Shown in pieces: positions 36,416-47,000 of a DNA stretch of 64,000 nt. Each line of letters begins with the position of its first letter. Position 1 is the stretch's first letter. Source of the DNA: Planctomycetota bacterium (GTDB lineage: Bacteria > Planctomycetota > Uabimicrobiia > Uabimicrobiales > Uabimicrobiaceae); NCBI GenBank assembly GCA_029260735.1, contig JAJDCR010000145.1, positions 1 to 64,000 on the forward strand, read 5' to 3'. The notes under the pieces were generated by a model. That model worked only from the letters and a program-made list of their open reading frames with translations, made no database searches and was not told where the DNA came from. The position numbers and the translations under genes were made by a program.

Positions 36416-37657
36416 GTGAAAAAGACAAATAAAAAACACATTTACATTTTAGCTGTCACTTTAGCTTCATTTATTTTGGTAGGCTGTAATGCTATCCCAA
36501 AGAAACCTTATCCTCAAGCGATGAATTCGGTAATCAGTAATTATGGACAAGGTAATTATGAGCGGGCTCTGGCTAACGCTGATGCTGTTATTACTCGTAA
36601 TAAGCGAACTTTGGATAGCCACCTCCTTCTTTTGGAGAAAGGTAAAATCGCTCTAGCTGCGAGAAATTTTGAGACTGCCATTAACAGCTTACAAGCAGCT
36701 GAGAAAAGATTTCTCGACATTGAAGGAACTGTCTCTCTGAGTGAAGAAACAGGATCTCTTTTTCTGGGAGACAATAATATTGAGTATGAAGCTGAGCCTT
36801 ACGAGAAACTAATGATTAGTCCATATTTAGCATTGGCTTACTTAGGGAAGGGTGACATTATTGGAGCTCGGGTAGAGACAAAGCGGATTATTGGAAAAAT
36901 AGAGCAATACCTTGAAAAAAATCCTGACGACACAAAACATTTGGAAAATCCTTTTGCTCGTTATCTCTCTGCTCTTATATATGAAAAAGACGGTTCCTTT
37001 GATGATGCACGAATTGAGTATCAGAAAATAATGAAAACTAGCTCTTACTATAATTTCTTGCAGAGTGACATTGATCGTTGCCGAGCAAGAGAAAAGAGTT
37101 CCACAACCAATTTAGTAGTCTTTGTTGATGTGGGGTTTAGTCCTCGCAAATACGAAGTGCGCTATGGGCCAGAGTCCATACACATTCCAGACGTAGGAGT
37201 TTCGACTATTCAGTTTGTTTATCCTGAGTACAGAAAAGTTCCTTGTAGCACAAATAAATGCACTGTTTATCTAAACAATACTTCATTAGGAAACACTCAT
37301 TTACTTTACAATCTAGAAGAAACTGTTTTAGCTCAATACGAAAAGAATAAAGATAAACTAGTGGAAAAGATACTCAATCAAACCATACTAAAAACAGTCG
37401 CAAAGGCCGCTGCAGCTAGAGGAGCTCAAAAAATTGAAGGCGGCGCTCTTCTTGTCGCTGCTTTCAGTAAGATTTTAGATGAAGCAGAACAAGCCGATCT
37501 TCGAAGCTGGATCACTCTTCCTCGTGAAATCCAATATGCTCGTTTTCACGGAGTTGCTTCCGGTCCTCAAAAGTTAAGAGTAGCAGGAACCACTATTGAT
37601 GTGGACATAGAAGAAAATGAGCTCAATATTGCTTACGTTTCTTTACCCATTAGATAA
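36416..37657 (+). CDS. TPR lipoprotein, COG3014-like
   Basis: The GTG at 36416-36418 is the likely start (413 residues). AAGGG lies 8 bases upstream, and the product then opens as a lipoprotein signal: KKTNKK, a hydrophobic core and lipobox LVGC. The upstream frame from TTG 36365 would spoil the signal. TPR-like helices fill residues about 30-220, including EYEAEPYEKLMISPYLALAYL, which resembles the conserved core of COG3014-type lipoproteins. The second half is beta-rich. It should be a membrane-anchored periplasmic scaffold; its role is unknown. It is convergent with the broken CPBP gene only 4 bases away, with no terminator seen. Confidence 0.8.
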   Translation: MKKTNKKHIYILAVTLASFILVGCNAIPKKPYPQAMNSVISNYGQGNYERALANADAVITRNKRTLDSHLLLLEKGKIALAARNFETAINSLQAAEKRFLDIEGTVSLSEETGSLFLGDNNIEYEAEPYEKLMISPYLALAYLGKGDIIGARVETKRIIGKIEQYLEKNPDDTKHLENPFARYLSALIYEKDGSFDDARIEYQKIMKTSSYYNFLQSDIDRCRAREKSSTTNLVVFVDVGFSPRKYEVRYGPESIHIPDVGVSTIQFVYPEYRKVPCSTNKCTVYLNNTSLGNTHLLYNLEETVLAQYEKNKDKLVEKILNQTILKTVAKAAAARGAQKIEGGALLVAAFSKILDEAEQADLRSWITLPREIQYARFHGVASGPQKLRVAGTTIDVDIEENELNIAYVSLPIR

Positions 37658-37661
37658 ACAG

Positions 37662-38672
37662 CTACCGTATTTCTATCCAAATTCTCTTACCAGGGTAATT
37701 GTAATAAGATCTATTTGCTAATAATACTTTCAAATAGAGAGGATAAAAGCCCACCGGAAATTCCTCTCTAGGAATTTGTACCAAAAAACCACAGTTGAGA
37801 TAATCAGGGTTTTTATAAAACTGGGCGACATCCTTTCGTTGTCGTCCATACACAACTGGATAACTTTTATTTCCAACAGAAACAAAGATCTCTTCTAACT
37901 CTCTATCCACTCCCACAATCCATCCTATAACCGTAATCGTCTTTTGCTCTTTATATATGACAATAGTTGACTTCTCTTGGCTAATCATTTTTTCATTTAC
38001 AAAGTCTAAAGAGTAGCGCACATACTCTTGTTTACTCCACCTCAAAACATCTACACTCGGTCCCACCTTACAGTAGACAAGCAAAATATTGGAACAAAGT
38101 ATCCCCAAGAAGGCATGAGAAAGAGCAATCGTCAACAAGTTCTTATACTTCTTGTGTTTTTTTTCCGAAGGTTCTGTGAGGTTTTTCATTCTCGTAAATG
38201 GCTAGCTATTTTATCTTCGGCTCTTGTTTTTTCTGTTCTTCATATTCCGACACCACCATTGATGATTTTTTGTTTTGTGGCCGGGATATTTTGGAGTTGG
38301 AATTATTTAAACAATGTATTGTTGAAACAAAGCCCATAGCGGATAGCGCAAAACATTGACACCTAATCGATCGTATTCAAAATTCTCTGGAGTAATAGGA
38401 AAGAACAGATGCCACAGTAAACTAAGAGCAACCGCCGCTAGCAAAGTTAAAGCCAAAAGAGGTTTTCCCGAAGCGACAAAATTATGCCCAGTTATCCCAA
38501 TATCCTTCCAGCTTTCCTTATGTTTTTTTCGAGAATAGATCAAAAGAAATAGAAATAAAGCAAAAAAAATAGCCGAAAGGACAAAGGAACGATGAGGAAA
38601 AATCCCCCATATATAGCTAAAACATAAAACCAACCCAATGATAACTTCGGCAGCACTTTTTTTGTTCATCAT
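37662..38672 (-). pseudogene. CPBP-type membrane protein gene split by an internal inversion
   Basis: The gene is in three pieces. Minus strand 38672 to about 38313 encodes the N-terminal spans and ends WALFQQYI before running out of frame. Plus strand about 38148-38312 encodes FFFRRF..SALVFSVLHIPTPPLM..WSWNYL, the CPBP core with its HxP motif. Minus strand about 38147-37662 encodes YKNLLTIALSHAFLG and a C-terminal beta-domain (GWIVGVDRELEE, YGRQRKDVA). Flipping the middle restores one continuous 336-residue frame with every CPBP segment in order. The first motif is QQ, not EE, so even intact it may not be a protease. As sequenced no full protein is made. The C-terminal piece alone is open from 38189. 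Confidence 0.8.
38148..38312. other. Inverted segment inside the CPBP gene (microinversion)
   Basis: A segment of about 165 bp (55 codons) lies in reverse orientation to the gene around it. The exact ends are uncertain by a few bases. The flanks carry a 7-bp inverted repeat, TCAACAA at 38132-38138 and TTGTTGA at 38319-38325. Joining at the proposed ends gives WALFQQYILLVFFFRRF and WNYLNYKNLLTIALSH, both family-like. Joining at the 7-bp repeats (segment 38139-38318) also keeps frame. Confidence 0.75.
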
Positions 38673-38756
38673 CTTTGCTCACTAAAAAAACCTTATTTGC
38701 TAATAATATTTGTACCTTTTATCACGAAATCCCCAAGCTCAGGAAGGCAAAAAAAT

Positions 38757-41700
38757 TTACTCCCCCCGAGCAGACAAGATCTTAAAATGCTCGTAGGCTT
38801 TTCTCACTTCTTCTGTTTCTCCGAGTGCTCGGTAGGCTTCTAGTTTGTAGCGCCATCCTTCTAAGGATCGGGGGTTTTTCTCTGTTATTTTGTTGGTGAT
38901 TTGGAGCACTTCAAGGTATTTCTCTACTTTGAGGTAGAGGCGGGCTAGGCGGGTGTAGTAGAGGTCGCTTTGGGGTGACATCTTTATGGCGGAGTAGAGG
39001 TCTTTGATCGCTTCTTCTCTCTGTCCTTGGATTTCAAATATCAGGGCTCTTTCGTAGTAGTATCGAGGCTGAGGAAACATGTCGATAGCTTGGTTTAGGC
39101 ACCACAGGTAAAATTCTTGGCTGGCGGGGTTTTCGATTTCTTTCTCATAAATTTTCAGGAAGTAAAGTTCATAGAGGAAGTCTGTGATTCTGGGATGCAC
39201 GGTGTAGTCGAAGGCCTCTATTATATTGGGATCTATTTTTACTCGGAGAAAATCGGTAAAGGTTTTGTAGTAGATTTCAAAGTAGTAGGCAAAGGCCGCT
39301 CCTTTACGAATATTGGGAGGAGAAAGACGGAACCTTTCGTGGAGTTCTCTCATTTTTTTGCTCTCGTCAACGGCTATGTTGGTGTGCTGTAGTTCTGAGC
39401 GAATAGTTGTCCTGATAAGAGAGGCACTGGCAGCTTGGCGAAGAAAGGGAGAAGGGCTTTCGATTTGATCTTCGATTTGCTTTGTGTTTTGGTAAACTCC
39501 TCGAAACATAATACCATTTAAAGCAGCAAATTTCACTTCAGGTCTGGCATGTTGGAGATAATAAGCACTGACAAGCTGCTCCTCCACAAATCCACTTAAA
39601 AAGGTAATAACAAGAAGTCCCAAAGTGGGGTCTTTTTCGTTGAGAATTTTTTCTATTCGGGCTAAGCCTTCTAAATTTTTCCTGGTTAGCAAGGCCAACG
39701 CCGCCGCAATCCTTACCGAGGGGGACTCTTTTTCATTTGCAACCAGTTTATTCATTAGGTCGTAGTGGTTGCTGATCCAAAGAGAAGATAAGACGGCTTG
39801 CATTCGGAGCATTTCTTCTTTGTCTTCGAATAAAGGCACAAGACTGGAAGACAAATGATTCAAGCGATAGCTGCCTATTCTCAAGATAGCCGAGTGGCGA
39901 ACCAAGGGATGAGGATCCTGGGCTAGTTTTTCTAAAGTATGAGAGTATTTTTCTACGTAGTTTGGTGGCAGTTCCCCTTCTTCAAAAATGCTCGATTTGG
40001 GCCAAATTTTACTCAAACAGTATAAACGGATAAAAGGAGTGCTGTTTTTTAAGCAATTTTCTGCAAGAATATCCAAGTATCTCTGCGAAATATTTTTTGG
40101 TGATTTTTCGAGTAAGAGTCCTGCTGCGTAAACTCGCACTCTGTCGTCGTCATCGTTAAGCATTTTTTCTAAGTAAAGAGGGGCTAAATAGGGCAAACAA
40201 AGGGCCCTCAGGTAGGGTTCCGAAGCTTTTGTTCCTCGGAGTAAAATATCTGGGGCCGCCAAAGCATTCACTTCCTTTAAAGCCACGCTAGCGAGTAAAA
40301 TACCTGAAAAATTTTTACTTGTTTCCGCATAGTCTTTTACCATATTCTCTCCCTGAGGGGTTCCTAAGGTTAAGAGCATCCGGCAAGCAAAAAAGCGCAT
40401 AGGTATAGACTCTTGAGTGTCTTGAAAAACATTGCGTAAAAGAATTTCTCCCCATCGCCCTCGTTTCTGCATTTCATCCAAAGCTTGAGAATCTTTTGCT
40501 AAATAAAAACGAATGATCAATCTTTGCACTTGAAGTCGCTCTTCCTTTTTGCGTCGAGATTTTATTTTTTCATCTAATTTTTCCCAGAGAAGCTTTTGTT
40601 TTTCTTGCCCAGGTCTTTTTTGGTAAAAAATCATTTTGTCTCTAACTAAACGAAGTGTTTCAGGATCGGAGTACTTAGAAGATAAAGCAGAAATGGCAAC
40701 ATCCTGAATAGAAGCAGAAGGGGAATCCTCTAAAAGTCGAATAAAGTACTTGATATCCAAGTTGCTTTTTTGAATCTTGGTAACTTCTTCGGGAGAAAAT
40801 TTTTGTTGTAAAGTTTGGTATTGATCTCGAAACAGATCGTATCGGTTACTTTCGAGAAAAAAGCGAACTAAGTAAACGTTGTACAAGAGAGGAGTTTCAT
40901 GAATTTTATCTACCTGATATTGTTGTAGGCGTGAAGTAAGCATGTAAGGTAGGGGAGAGATGTCCATAGGCTGCAACTCTAGTGCTTTTTGGAAGTAATA
41001 CCCTGCTTCTTCCCATTTTTCCTGCTGAAGAAAAGCGTGTCCCATAAGTTTATGATATTTTGCACTCCAAGGAACTAACTCTAAACAAATTTTAGCTTCG
41101 AGAAGAGCTTGTTCAGGTTTTTCTTTTGCGAGGTAATAGTCGGCCAAGCATTCATGAGTAAGTTGAGAACTAGGAGAGATATTCAATGATTCGAGCAAAT
41201 ACTTCTGAGCTTTTTCCCACTCTTCTTTTTCCAAGTAAATTTTACCTAAATATGTCAATGCCTTGTCTTGAAAAGCATTTTTTTTCTGAAGAACTAACTC
41301 GAACTCCTTTAAGGCCAGAGGGATTTGGTCCAGTTTATACTGGGTTACTCCTCTATAAAAATGGGCCTTATCAATATCAAAAGAAGATAAAGATTTTTTT
41401 TGTAGAGTTTTATTGAGGTAGAGAAGAGCATCACTATATTTTTCTAGGTGATAGGCACTTTGTCCTAGTAGAAGAAGAGCGGGAGAGTTTTCAGAGTCTC
41501 TTTCGAGGACTTTTTGCGTAATTTCATAAGCTCTAGTATAATCGTTTTCCACAAAAGCGAGTTGTGCCTCCACCTGGTAAAGAGAGCTTAAAAGATTTTT
41601 TTTTCTTGCTTTTTGAGGGATATTTTTTAGGTAAAAATGGGCCTTTTTAAGGTCTTTTCTGATCTCATCATGATACCCCACCTGAAAAGCAATACGAGCT

Positions 41701-42905
41701 CTTTCTAGAAAATAAGAGAAACTAGGCTCAAGTGCGATTGCCTGGGAAATTGCGGAAATTGCCTCTGACCATTTTTCTAAACTTTGGTACACGCGGCTTT
41801 GTAAAAAGAATATTTCTGCAGAAGGGACTTGCTCTAGTCTATTTTTAAGCTCTGCCAATGCTGCCGTGTATTTTTTTTTCTCGATTAACTGATGAATTTT
41901 TTCTAAACTGGCAAGAGGTTCTTTTGTTTGGGAAAAAGTGCTTAGCGTTGGAAAAAATGACAGCACTAAAAATACAAAACAAACCACGATAAAAACCAAA
42001 AAAAGGTTTCTATTTTGGGCTAAAGACTCTTCTCGATAAGATAAAAGAGAGCGACGTGTCATAACACGCTCGACATCTCTTGCAAAAACTAAAGCACTGG
42101 CATAGCGTTTTTTTCTATTTTTTGCCATAGCCTTTAAGCAAATTTTTTCCAGATCGGCGGAAACTCTAGAGTTGATTTCTCGAGGAGGGGTAGGGTTATC
42201 AAATATAATTTGATGGTAAAGACGAGATAAGTTATCTTCATCAAAAGGAAGCTGGTTAGTCAAACACTCATAGAGCAAAACACCTAATGAGTAGATATCC
42301 GAGTAATGATCAATTTCGCGACTTCCATCAGCTTGCTCAGGAGACATGTAGACAGGGGTTCCTAAAACGGTACCTGTTTGAGTAAGGGTATTCTCTCCGA
42401 CAATACTTTTAGCTAAACCAAAATCAGTCAAGTAAGGATGATACATTTGGTCGAGAAGAATATTGGAGGGCTTTATATCTCGATGGACAATATTTTCTTG
42501 GTGGGCTGCATGCAAAGCTCGGGCTACTTGAACAAAAATTTTTAAGCGGGGCTGCAAACGCTCATTTTCATTTAGAAAATCATGAAAAGTAATCCCTTTG
42601 ATGTAAGGCATTTCTAAATAGTAATAGCCCTGACTTTTTCCCACCGATTGAACTCGAACAATATTGGGGTGATTGATAGAAGAAGCGGTTTGAGCCTCTC
42701 GCAAGAATCGTTTAACCTCTGCTGAATCGGACCAGTTTTCTTTCAGGAGCACTTTCAAAGCAACGATCTCTTGGGTATCTATTTTTTCTGCTTTGTAGAC
42801 AATCCCCATACCTCCTTGAGCAATCTTAGAAAGGAGTTTGTATTTAGAAAAAACAGTGCCTAACTGTAAAGGCAGAGGTGTCGAATGATTTTCTTCAAAT
42901 AGCAC
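38757..42905 (-). CDS. Giant Ser/Thr kinase with TPR and HEAT repeats
   Basis: A 1382-residue Hanks-type kinase. The kinase domain (about 22-290) has AQGGMGIVY (29-37), K51, HRDIKPSN, TDFGLAK, GTPVYMSPEQ and YSDIYSLG, all intact. A single membrane span lies at about 300-320. The remainder, presumed outside, has TPRs at about 330-690, a HEAT-like region at about 720-1190 (PLVRHSAILRIGS, DDDRVRVYAAGLLLE) and TPRs again at about 1290-1382. The start is GTG 42903-42905 with a weak ribosome site. It is divergent from the secreted-protein gene at 43116 across a palindromic element. The layout parallels the kinases at 25264 and 44078. Confidence 0.93.
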   Translation of the reverse strand: MLFEENHSTPLPLQLGTVFSKYKLLSKIAQGGMGIVYKAEKIDTQEIVALKVLLKENWSDSAEVKRFLREAQTASSINHPNIVRVQSVGKSQGYYYLEMPYIKGITFHDFLNENERLQPRLKIFVQVARALHAAHQENIVHRDIKPSNILLDQMYHPYLTDFGLAKSIVGENTLTQTGTVLGTPVYMSPEQADGSREIDHYSDIYSLGVLLYECLTNQLPFDEDNLSRLYHQIIFDNPTPPREINSRVSADLEKICLKAMAKNRKKRYASALVFARDVERVMTRRSLLSYREESLAQNRNLFLVFIVVCFVFLVLSFFPTLSTFSQTKEPLASLEKIHQLIEKKKYTAALAELKNRLEQVPSAEIFFLQSRVYQSLEKWSEAISAISQAIALEPSFSYFLERARIAFQVGYHDEIRKDLKKAHFYLKNIPQKARKKNLLSSLYQVEAQLAFVENDYTRAYEITQKVLERDSENSPALLLLGQSAYHLEKYSDALLYLNKTLQKKSLSSFDIDKAHFYRGVTQYKLDQIPLALKEFELVLQKKNAFQDKALTYLGKIYLEKEEWEKAQKYLLESLNISPSSQLTHECLADYYLAKEKPEQALLEAKICLELVPWSAKYHKLMGHAFLQQEKWEEAGYYFQKALELQPMDISPLPYMLTSRLQQYQVDKIHETPLLYNVYLVRFFLESNRYDLFRDQYQTLQQKFSPEEVTKIQKSNLDIKYFIRLLEDSPSASIQDVAISALSSKYSDPETLRLVRDKMIFYQKRPGQEKQKLLWEKLDEKIKSRRKKEERLQVQRLIIRFYLAKDSQALDEMQKRGRWGEILLRNVFQDTQESIPMRFFACRMLLTLGTPQGENMVKDYAETSKNFSGILLASVALKEVNALAAPDILLRGTKASEPYLRALCLPYLAPLYLEKMLNDDDDRVRVYAAGLLLEKSPKNISQRYLDILAENCLKNSTPFIRLYCLSKIWPKSSIFEEGELPPNYVEKYSHTLEKLAQDPHPLVRHSAILRIGSYRLNHLSSSLVPLFEDKEEMLRMQAVLSSLWISNHYDLMNKLVANEKESPSVRIAAALALLTRKNLEGLARIEKILNEKDPTLGLLVITFLSGFVEEQLVSAYYLQHARPEVKFAALNGIMFRGVYQNTKQIEDQIESPSPFLRQAASASLIRTTIRSELQHTNIAVDESKKMRELHERFRLSPPNIRKGAAFAYYFEIYYKTFTDFLRVKIDPNIIEAFDYTVHPRITDFLYELYFLKIYEKEIENPASQEFYLWCLNQAIDMFPQPRYYYERALIFEIQGQREEAIKDLYSAIKMSPQSDLYYTRLARLYLKVEKYLEVLQITNKITEKNPRSLEGWRYKLEAYRALGETEEVRKAYEHFKILSARGE

Positions 42906-42976
42906 GTTTCACTCTGTTTTGATTAAGAACTTACCGTAGTAAGCCCTAAGAATTGATATTTTAGCCTAAAGTGCAT

Positions 42977-43096
42977 AAGTGGGAATCCATAATTTTTTCT
43001 TTTCCACTTATTTCTTTCTGATTATAGCGTTATAGTAAATTTTTCTTCAAGGAAAAAGTTCACAAGTGGAAAATCAAAAATTATGGATTCCCACTT
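42977..43096. repeat. 33-bp inverted-repeat element in a divergent promoter region
   Basis: The arms 42977-43009 and 43064-43096 are inverted copies matching at 31 of 33 positions, beginning AAGTGGGAATCCATAA. Each arm is also partly self-complementary (AAGTGG at one end, CCACTT at the other). The element occupies most of the gap between two divergent genes, so it may carry or disturb their promoters. The remaining bases show nothing else. Confidence 0.75.
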
Positions 43097-43115
43097 AATA
43101 TTAAAGGATACTCTC

Positions 43116-43781
43116 ATGTCGACTAAGATGTTTTGTTTAGCTTTAATTTTTTTAGGAAATATCTCTCTACTTGCTACTCCTCATAAGTTTTCTGTAGAGT
43201 GGCTTGCAAAACCTTTTTGGGGAGACAAATCCTCTTATCAGGAGGATTGTTATCAAGGTTTTGTCATTTCACGCTGTAAAATACCCGCTTTAGATGGAGG
43301 AGGGGCAGAGAAAATAAAAACTTACTTCAAAAAATATGTGGATGATCAAGCCAAAAAATCAGAGTCTTGGACAGAAGTAAAAGATTTTTTTCAAGTAAAA
43401 GTGGGTAAAGAAACTCAACAAATAAACGCTTGGAAAAAGACCTATACTTACAAAGGTAAAGATAGCCAAGGCTCCATAACTATGCGTCTTCATGGCTACA
43501 TTGGCTTTCACCAAGGTAAAGCTTTTTATTACTCTGAAATGGATAAAATCATCAGTGCCACAGGAAAAAAAGAGAGAGTGAGAGGCTACAAAAATAGCTA
43601 CCGCTTTATTCCTTCAAAAACACAAGGCTACTATGAAGTTCACATTTGGCGCTACTATAAAATCCAAGGTTATTGGTATGAACCAACGGGTATTTTTGTA
43701 TCTCAAGTCAAAGAAGAGACTTTAAAGTCTTTCGAAAAAAATATTATGGAAATGCTTCCTTTGTGGGCCAAAAACATCTAG
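43116..43781 (+). CDS. Secreted protein of unknown function
   Basis: A 221-residue protein with a signal peptide (MSTKMFCLALIFLGNISLLA, cleavage near residue 20) and a Lys/Tyr-rich, probably beta-rich mature part. I recognise no family. ATG 43116 is chosen because AAAGGA lies 7 bases upstream and the signal peptide begins there. An in-frame ATG at 43083 falls inside the palindromic element and lacks a ribosome site. It is divergent from the TPR-HEAT kinase. A sensing or cell-surface role is speculation. Confidence 0.7.
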   Translation: MSTKMFCLALIFLGNISLLATPHKFSVEWLAKPFWGDKSSYQEDCYQGFVISRCKIPALDGGGAEKIKTYFKKYVDDQAKKSESWTEVKDFFQVKVGKETQQINAWKKTYTYKGKDSQGSITMRLHGYIGFHQGKAFYYSEMDKIISATGKKERVRGYKNSYRFIPSKTQGYYEVHIWRYYKIQGYWYEPTGIFVSQVKEETLKSFEKNIMEMLPLWAKNI

Positions 43782-44077
43782 AAAATTTTGTCTTATTAAT
43801 TCTCTAGGTTCAAAATTCAAGTTTAAATAGACTCTTTAAGTATTTTCTCCATATTAATAAGATTTTATATGCTTCAAAATTTGTTTGAATTATCCTTTGA
43901 TCCTCTTTATAATGATCTGGTCATCTCTATAAAAGATGGACAGTCTTCACTAAAATAGTAAGCAAATTTTTCGGAGAGACTAACCCTGAGTCTCTATGAT
44001 GGACAAACTATTGACATTGTATTAACATTGAAGTCCCAGTGTCAAAAGAGGAAACAAACGAACTAAGTGGGGAAAAA

Positions 44078-47000
44078 ATGCCAGAAGAAGAACTTGATCT
44101 AAATTCGGAAAAAAAAGAAACAAACGAAGATACCTCTGTTGGGGGAAATGAAGCGGCTGAAGAAGTTAATGCCCAAGAAGTAGATCCCAAAAAAAACTTA
44201 GAAGAAGAGCAAGTTTCCAAGCAGGAGTTAGCTACAACAAAAGACTCTGGTGAGCCTTCCGTAGTGGAAGGGCCAAATGAAAAAGAGCCATCAGAAGAAA
44301 CCCAAGAGTCTAGCTCTGAAAACGCTTCTCTTGAAGAACAAGTCCCCGGTGAAGACTCTCCTTCTGATGAAGAAACATCTTCTGAGTCCACTGAAACTGA
44401 AAGTTCTGAAGAAAATTCCCAAACTGAAGAGTCCAGTTCTGAAAATGCTTCTCTTGAAGAACAAACTTCTGAAGAAACTAGCTCTGAAGCCGAAAACGAA
44501 GAAGAAAACAAAGAAGAAGAGAACGAAGAATCCAGCTCTGAAAATGCTTCTCTTGAAGAACAAACCCTTGAAGAAAATAGCTCTGAACCCGAAAACGAAG
44601 AAGAAGAGAACGAAGAATCCAGCTCTGAAAATGCTTCTCTTGAAGAACAAACCCTTGAAGAAAATAGCTCTGAACCCGAAAACGAAGAAGAGAACGAAGA
44701 ATCCAGCTCTGAAAATGCTTCTCTTGAAGAACAAACCCTTGAAGAAAATAGCTCTGAACCCGAAAATGAAGAAGAAAACGAAGAAGAAAACGAAGAGTCC
44801 AGCTCTGAAAATGCTTCTCTTGAAGAACAAACCCTTGAAGAAAATAGCTCTGAACCCGAAAATGAAGAAGAAAACGAAGAGTCCAGTTTTGAAAATACTT
44901 CTCTTGAAGAACAAACCCTTGAAGAAAATAGCTCTGAACCCGAAAATAAAGAAGAAAACGAAGAAGAGAGCGAAGAGTCCAGTTTTGAAAATACTTCTCT
45001 TGAAGAACAAACTTCTGAAGAAACAAGCTTAGAAACCTCTGAAGTCGAAGAAGAAGAGGAAGCTTCTGCTGAGCTTAATTTTATGATGGGAAACTTCTCA
45101 GAACTCTCGCCAAACGAAGAAGATTCAAGTGGAGAAACCATTTCACAAGAATCTGATTTATTTGAACAAACAAATGAAGAGCCCAATGAGCTTCAATTTG
45201 TCATTGGAGATTCTCCTGAGCTAAGCCAAGAGCCTGATTCAAACAATCAAACAGAGGAAGAACCTGGTGGGCTTCACTTTGCCATTGGGGATTCTCCTGA
45301 GCTAAGCCGAGAGCCTGATTCAAACAATCAAACAGAGGAAGAGGATTCTATTGCAGGATTCTCTTTTGATATAAGTAACCCTGATGAGGATAATGATCTA
45401 TCCAGCACTACCATAGAGGTACATGAGCCAGATAATAACTATACCGACGAAGATTACAGCAATCTATTTTCCTCTCCGCCTGCCGAAGAAGAAAACAACG
45501 ATTCTAATATCCCGGGCACTCTTTTTGACTCTTCCCAACAAGAGGAGGTATCTTACGAAAGTACCACCATTAGCTCAGTGGAAGAAGATCCACCGGTAGA
45601 AAATGATTTTCCGCTTTACAACACAAACCCTGAGCCTCCCGAGTTCATTGACTCCATAGATCTTTCTGATATTGGAGCAGAAGAGGAAGAAGAAGAAATT
45701 TATGTTCCCACGGACTCCATAGATCTTACGGGCTTAAGCACGGATGACTATGACTCCGATGATTTAGGCTCTTCATTCGATCTATCTGCCTTAACAAGAG
45801 GAAAAAGAAGCTTTGACGTTTCTTCTGACTTAGGAAACTCAATAGACCTATCCTCTTTAACCTCCCAAAGTTCTTCTTTCAATCTTGGAGCTTCCATTGG
45901 TGGAGAAATCGACTTAGGCCAATCTATTGATTTATCCTCATACCAAGACTCTTTAGCGGATGATGGCACAATAGATCTCTCTACAGGGATTTTAGGAAAT
46001 TCTATTGACCTATCTTCCTCTCCTATTCATAAATCAGAAGGAATTCTCGTAGATAATGTCAACTACGTTGATCCTTCAGAAGTGACTTTAATGGAAGAGG
46101 ATTTTGGTCCAGGTGCATCCAACCCTCTTGCTCCAGTTGATCAAAAATTGATAGACCAAGACTCTATTCTTTCTCAAAGCGAACAACACGAAGGAAATCA
46201 ACATTTAAACTCGGAAGATCAACTTCGTCTCGTCAAATTAGCTGTCGAAAAGAAACTAATGAGTGTCACCGATCTACAGCAATGTATGGCCGAGCAACAG
46301 CGTTTATCAAAAGAAGGGGTTCAAACCTCTCTGGCAAATATTTCTATGCGCTTAAACCTACTACAAAACGATGAGGTTTCTTCTTTAGTCGACGAAGCAA
46401 AAACAATTGTTGGTCAGCCCGAAGAAGCTGAAGCTAGTGCAGCCGCCGAAACTCCCATGTCTAACTTCAAAATAGGGCAAGTTCTTCTCAGTAAATACAA
46501 AGTTTTGAGCCAGCTCGGACAAGGGGGAATGGGAGCGGTATACAAAGTGGAGCACTTGATGCTTCAGTACAATAAGTTCTTTGCTCTAAAAATTATGCAC
46601 CCCGCCATTGCAAGTAGCGAAAGCAACTATAAGCGATTTGTTCGCGAAGTTGAGGTCATGATGGGGATTATGCACCGCAACATTATCCCTATCCGTGAGT
46701 TCGGACTCTTACCAGGAGAAGTGCCCTACTTAACCATGGACTTTAGTGCCGGGCAAACTCTAGAGGATCTTATCAAAGAAACTCCTATCCCTCCTGAAGA
46801 AAGAACCTTGGAAATTGTTCACCAAATACTAGAAGGACTTTCAGGAGCCCACAGTGGTAGCATTATTCACCGTGATTTAAAACCCGCCAATATATTGGTA
46901 GAAAAAACGGAAGATGGGGAAGACTTAGTCAAAATTGTAGACTTTGGTCTAGCTAAACTTGTAGAAGAGCAAGTCAACGAAGGAATCACTTGTGGAGCAG

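Noticed and set aside
38028..38339. Plus-strand 103-codon frame as an independent gene
   Set aside because: Its second half is the inverted core of the CPBP gene and its first half is antisense to the C-terminal part; it is explained by the microinversion.
44277..45032. Lys/Leu-rich plus-strand frame of 251 codons
   Set aside because: Second-phase reading of the same repeat tract.
44008..45186. Long minus-strand Ser-rich open frame
   Set aside because: Shadow of the acidic repeats of the kinase on the other strand; it has no ribosome site and the repeats explain the lack of stops.
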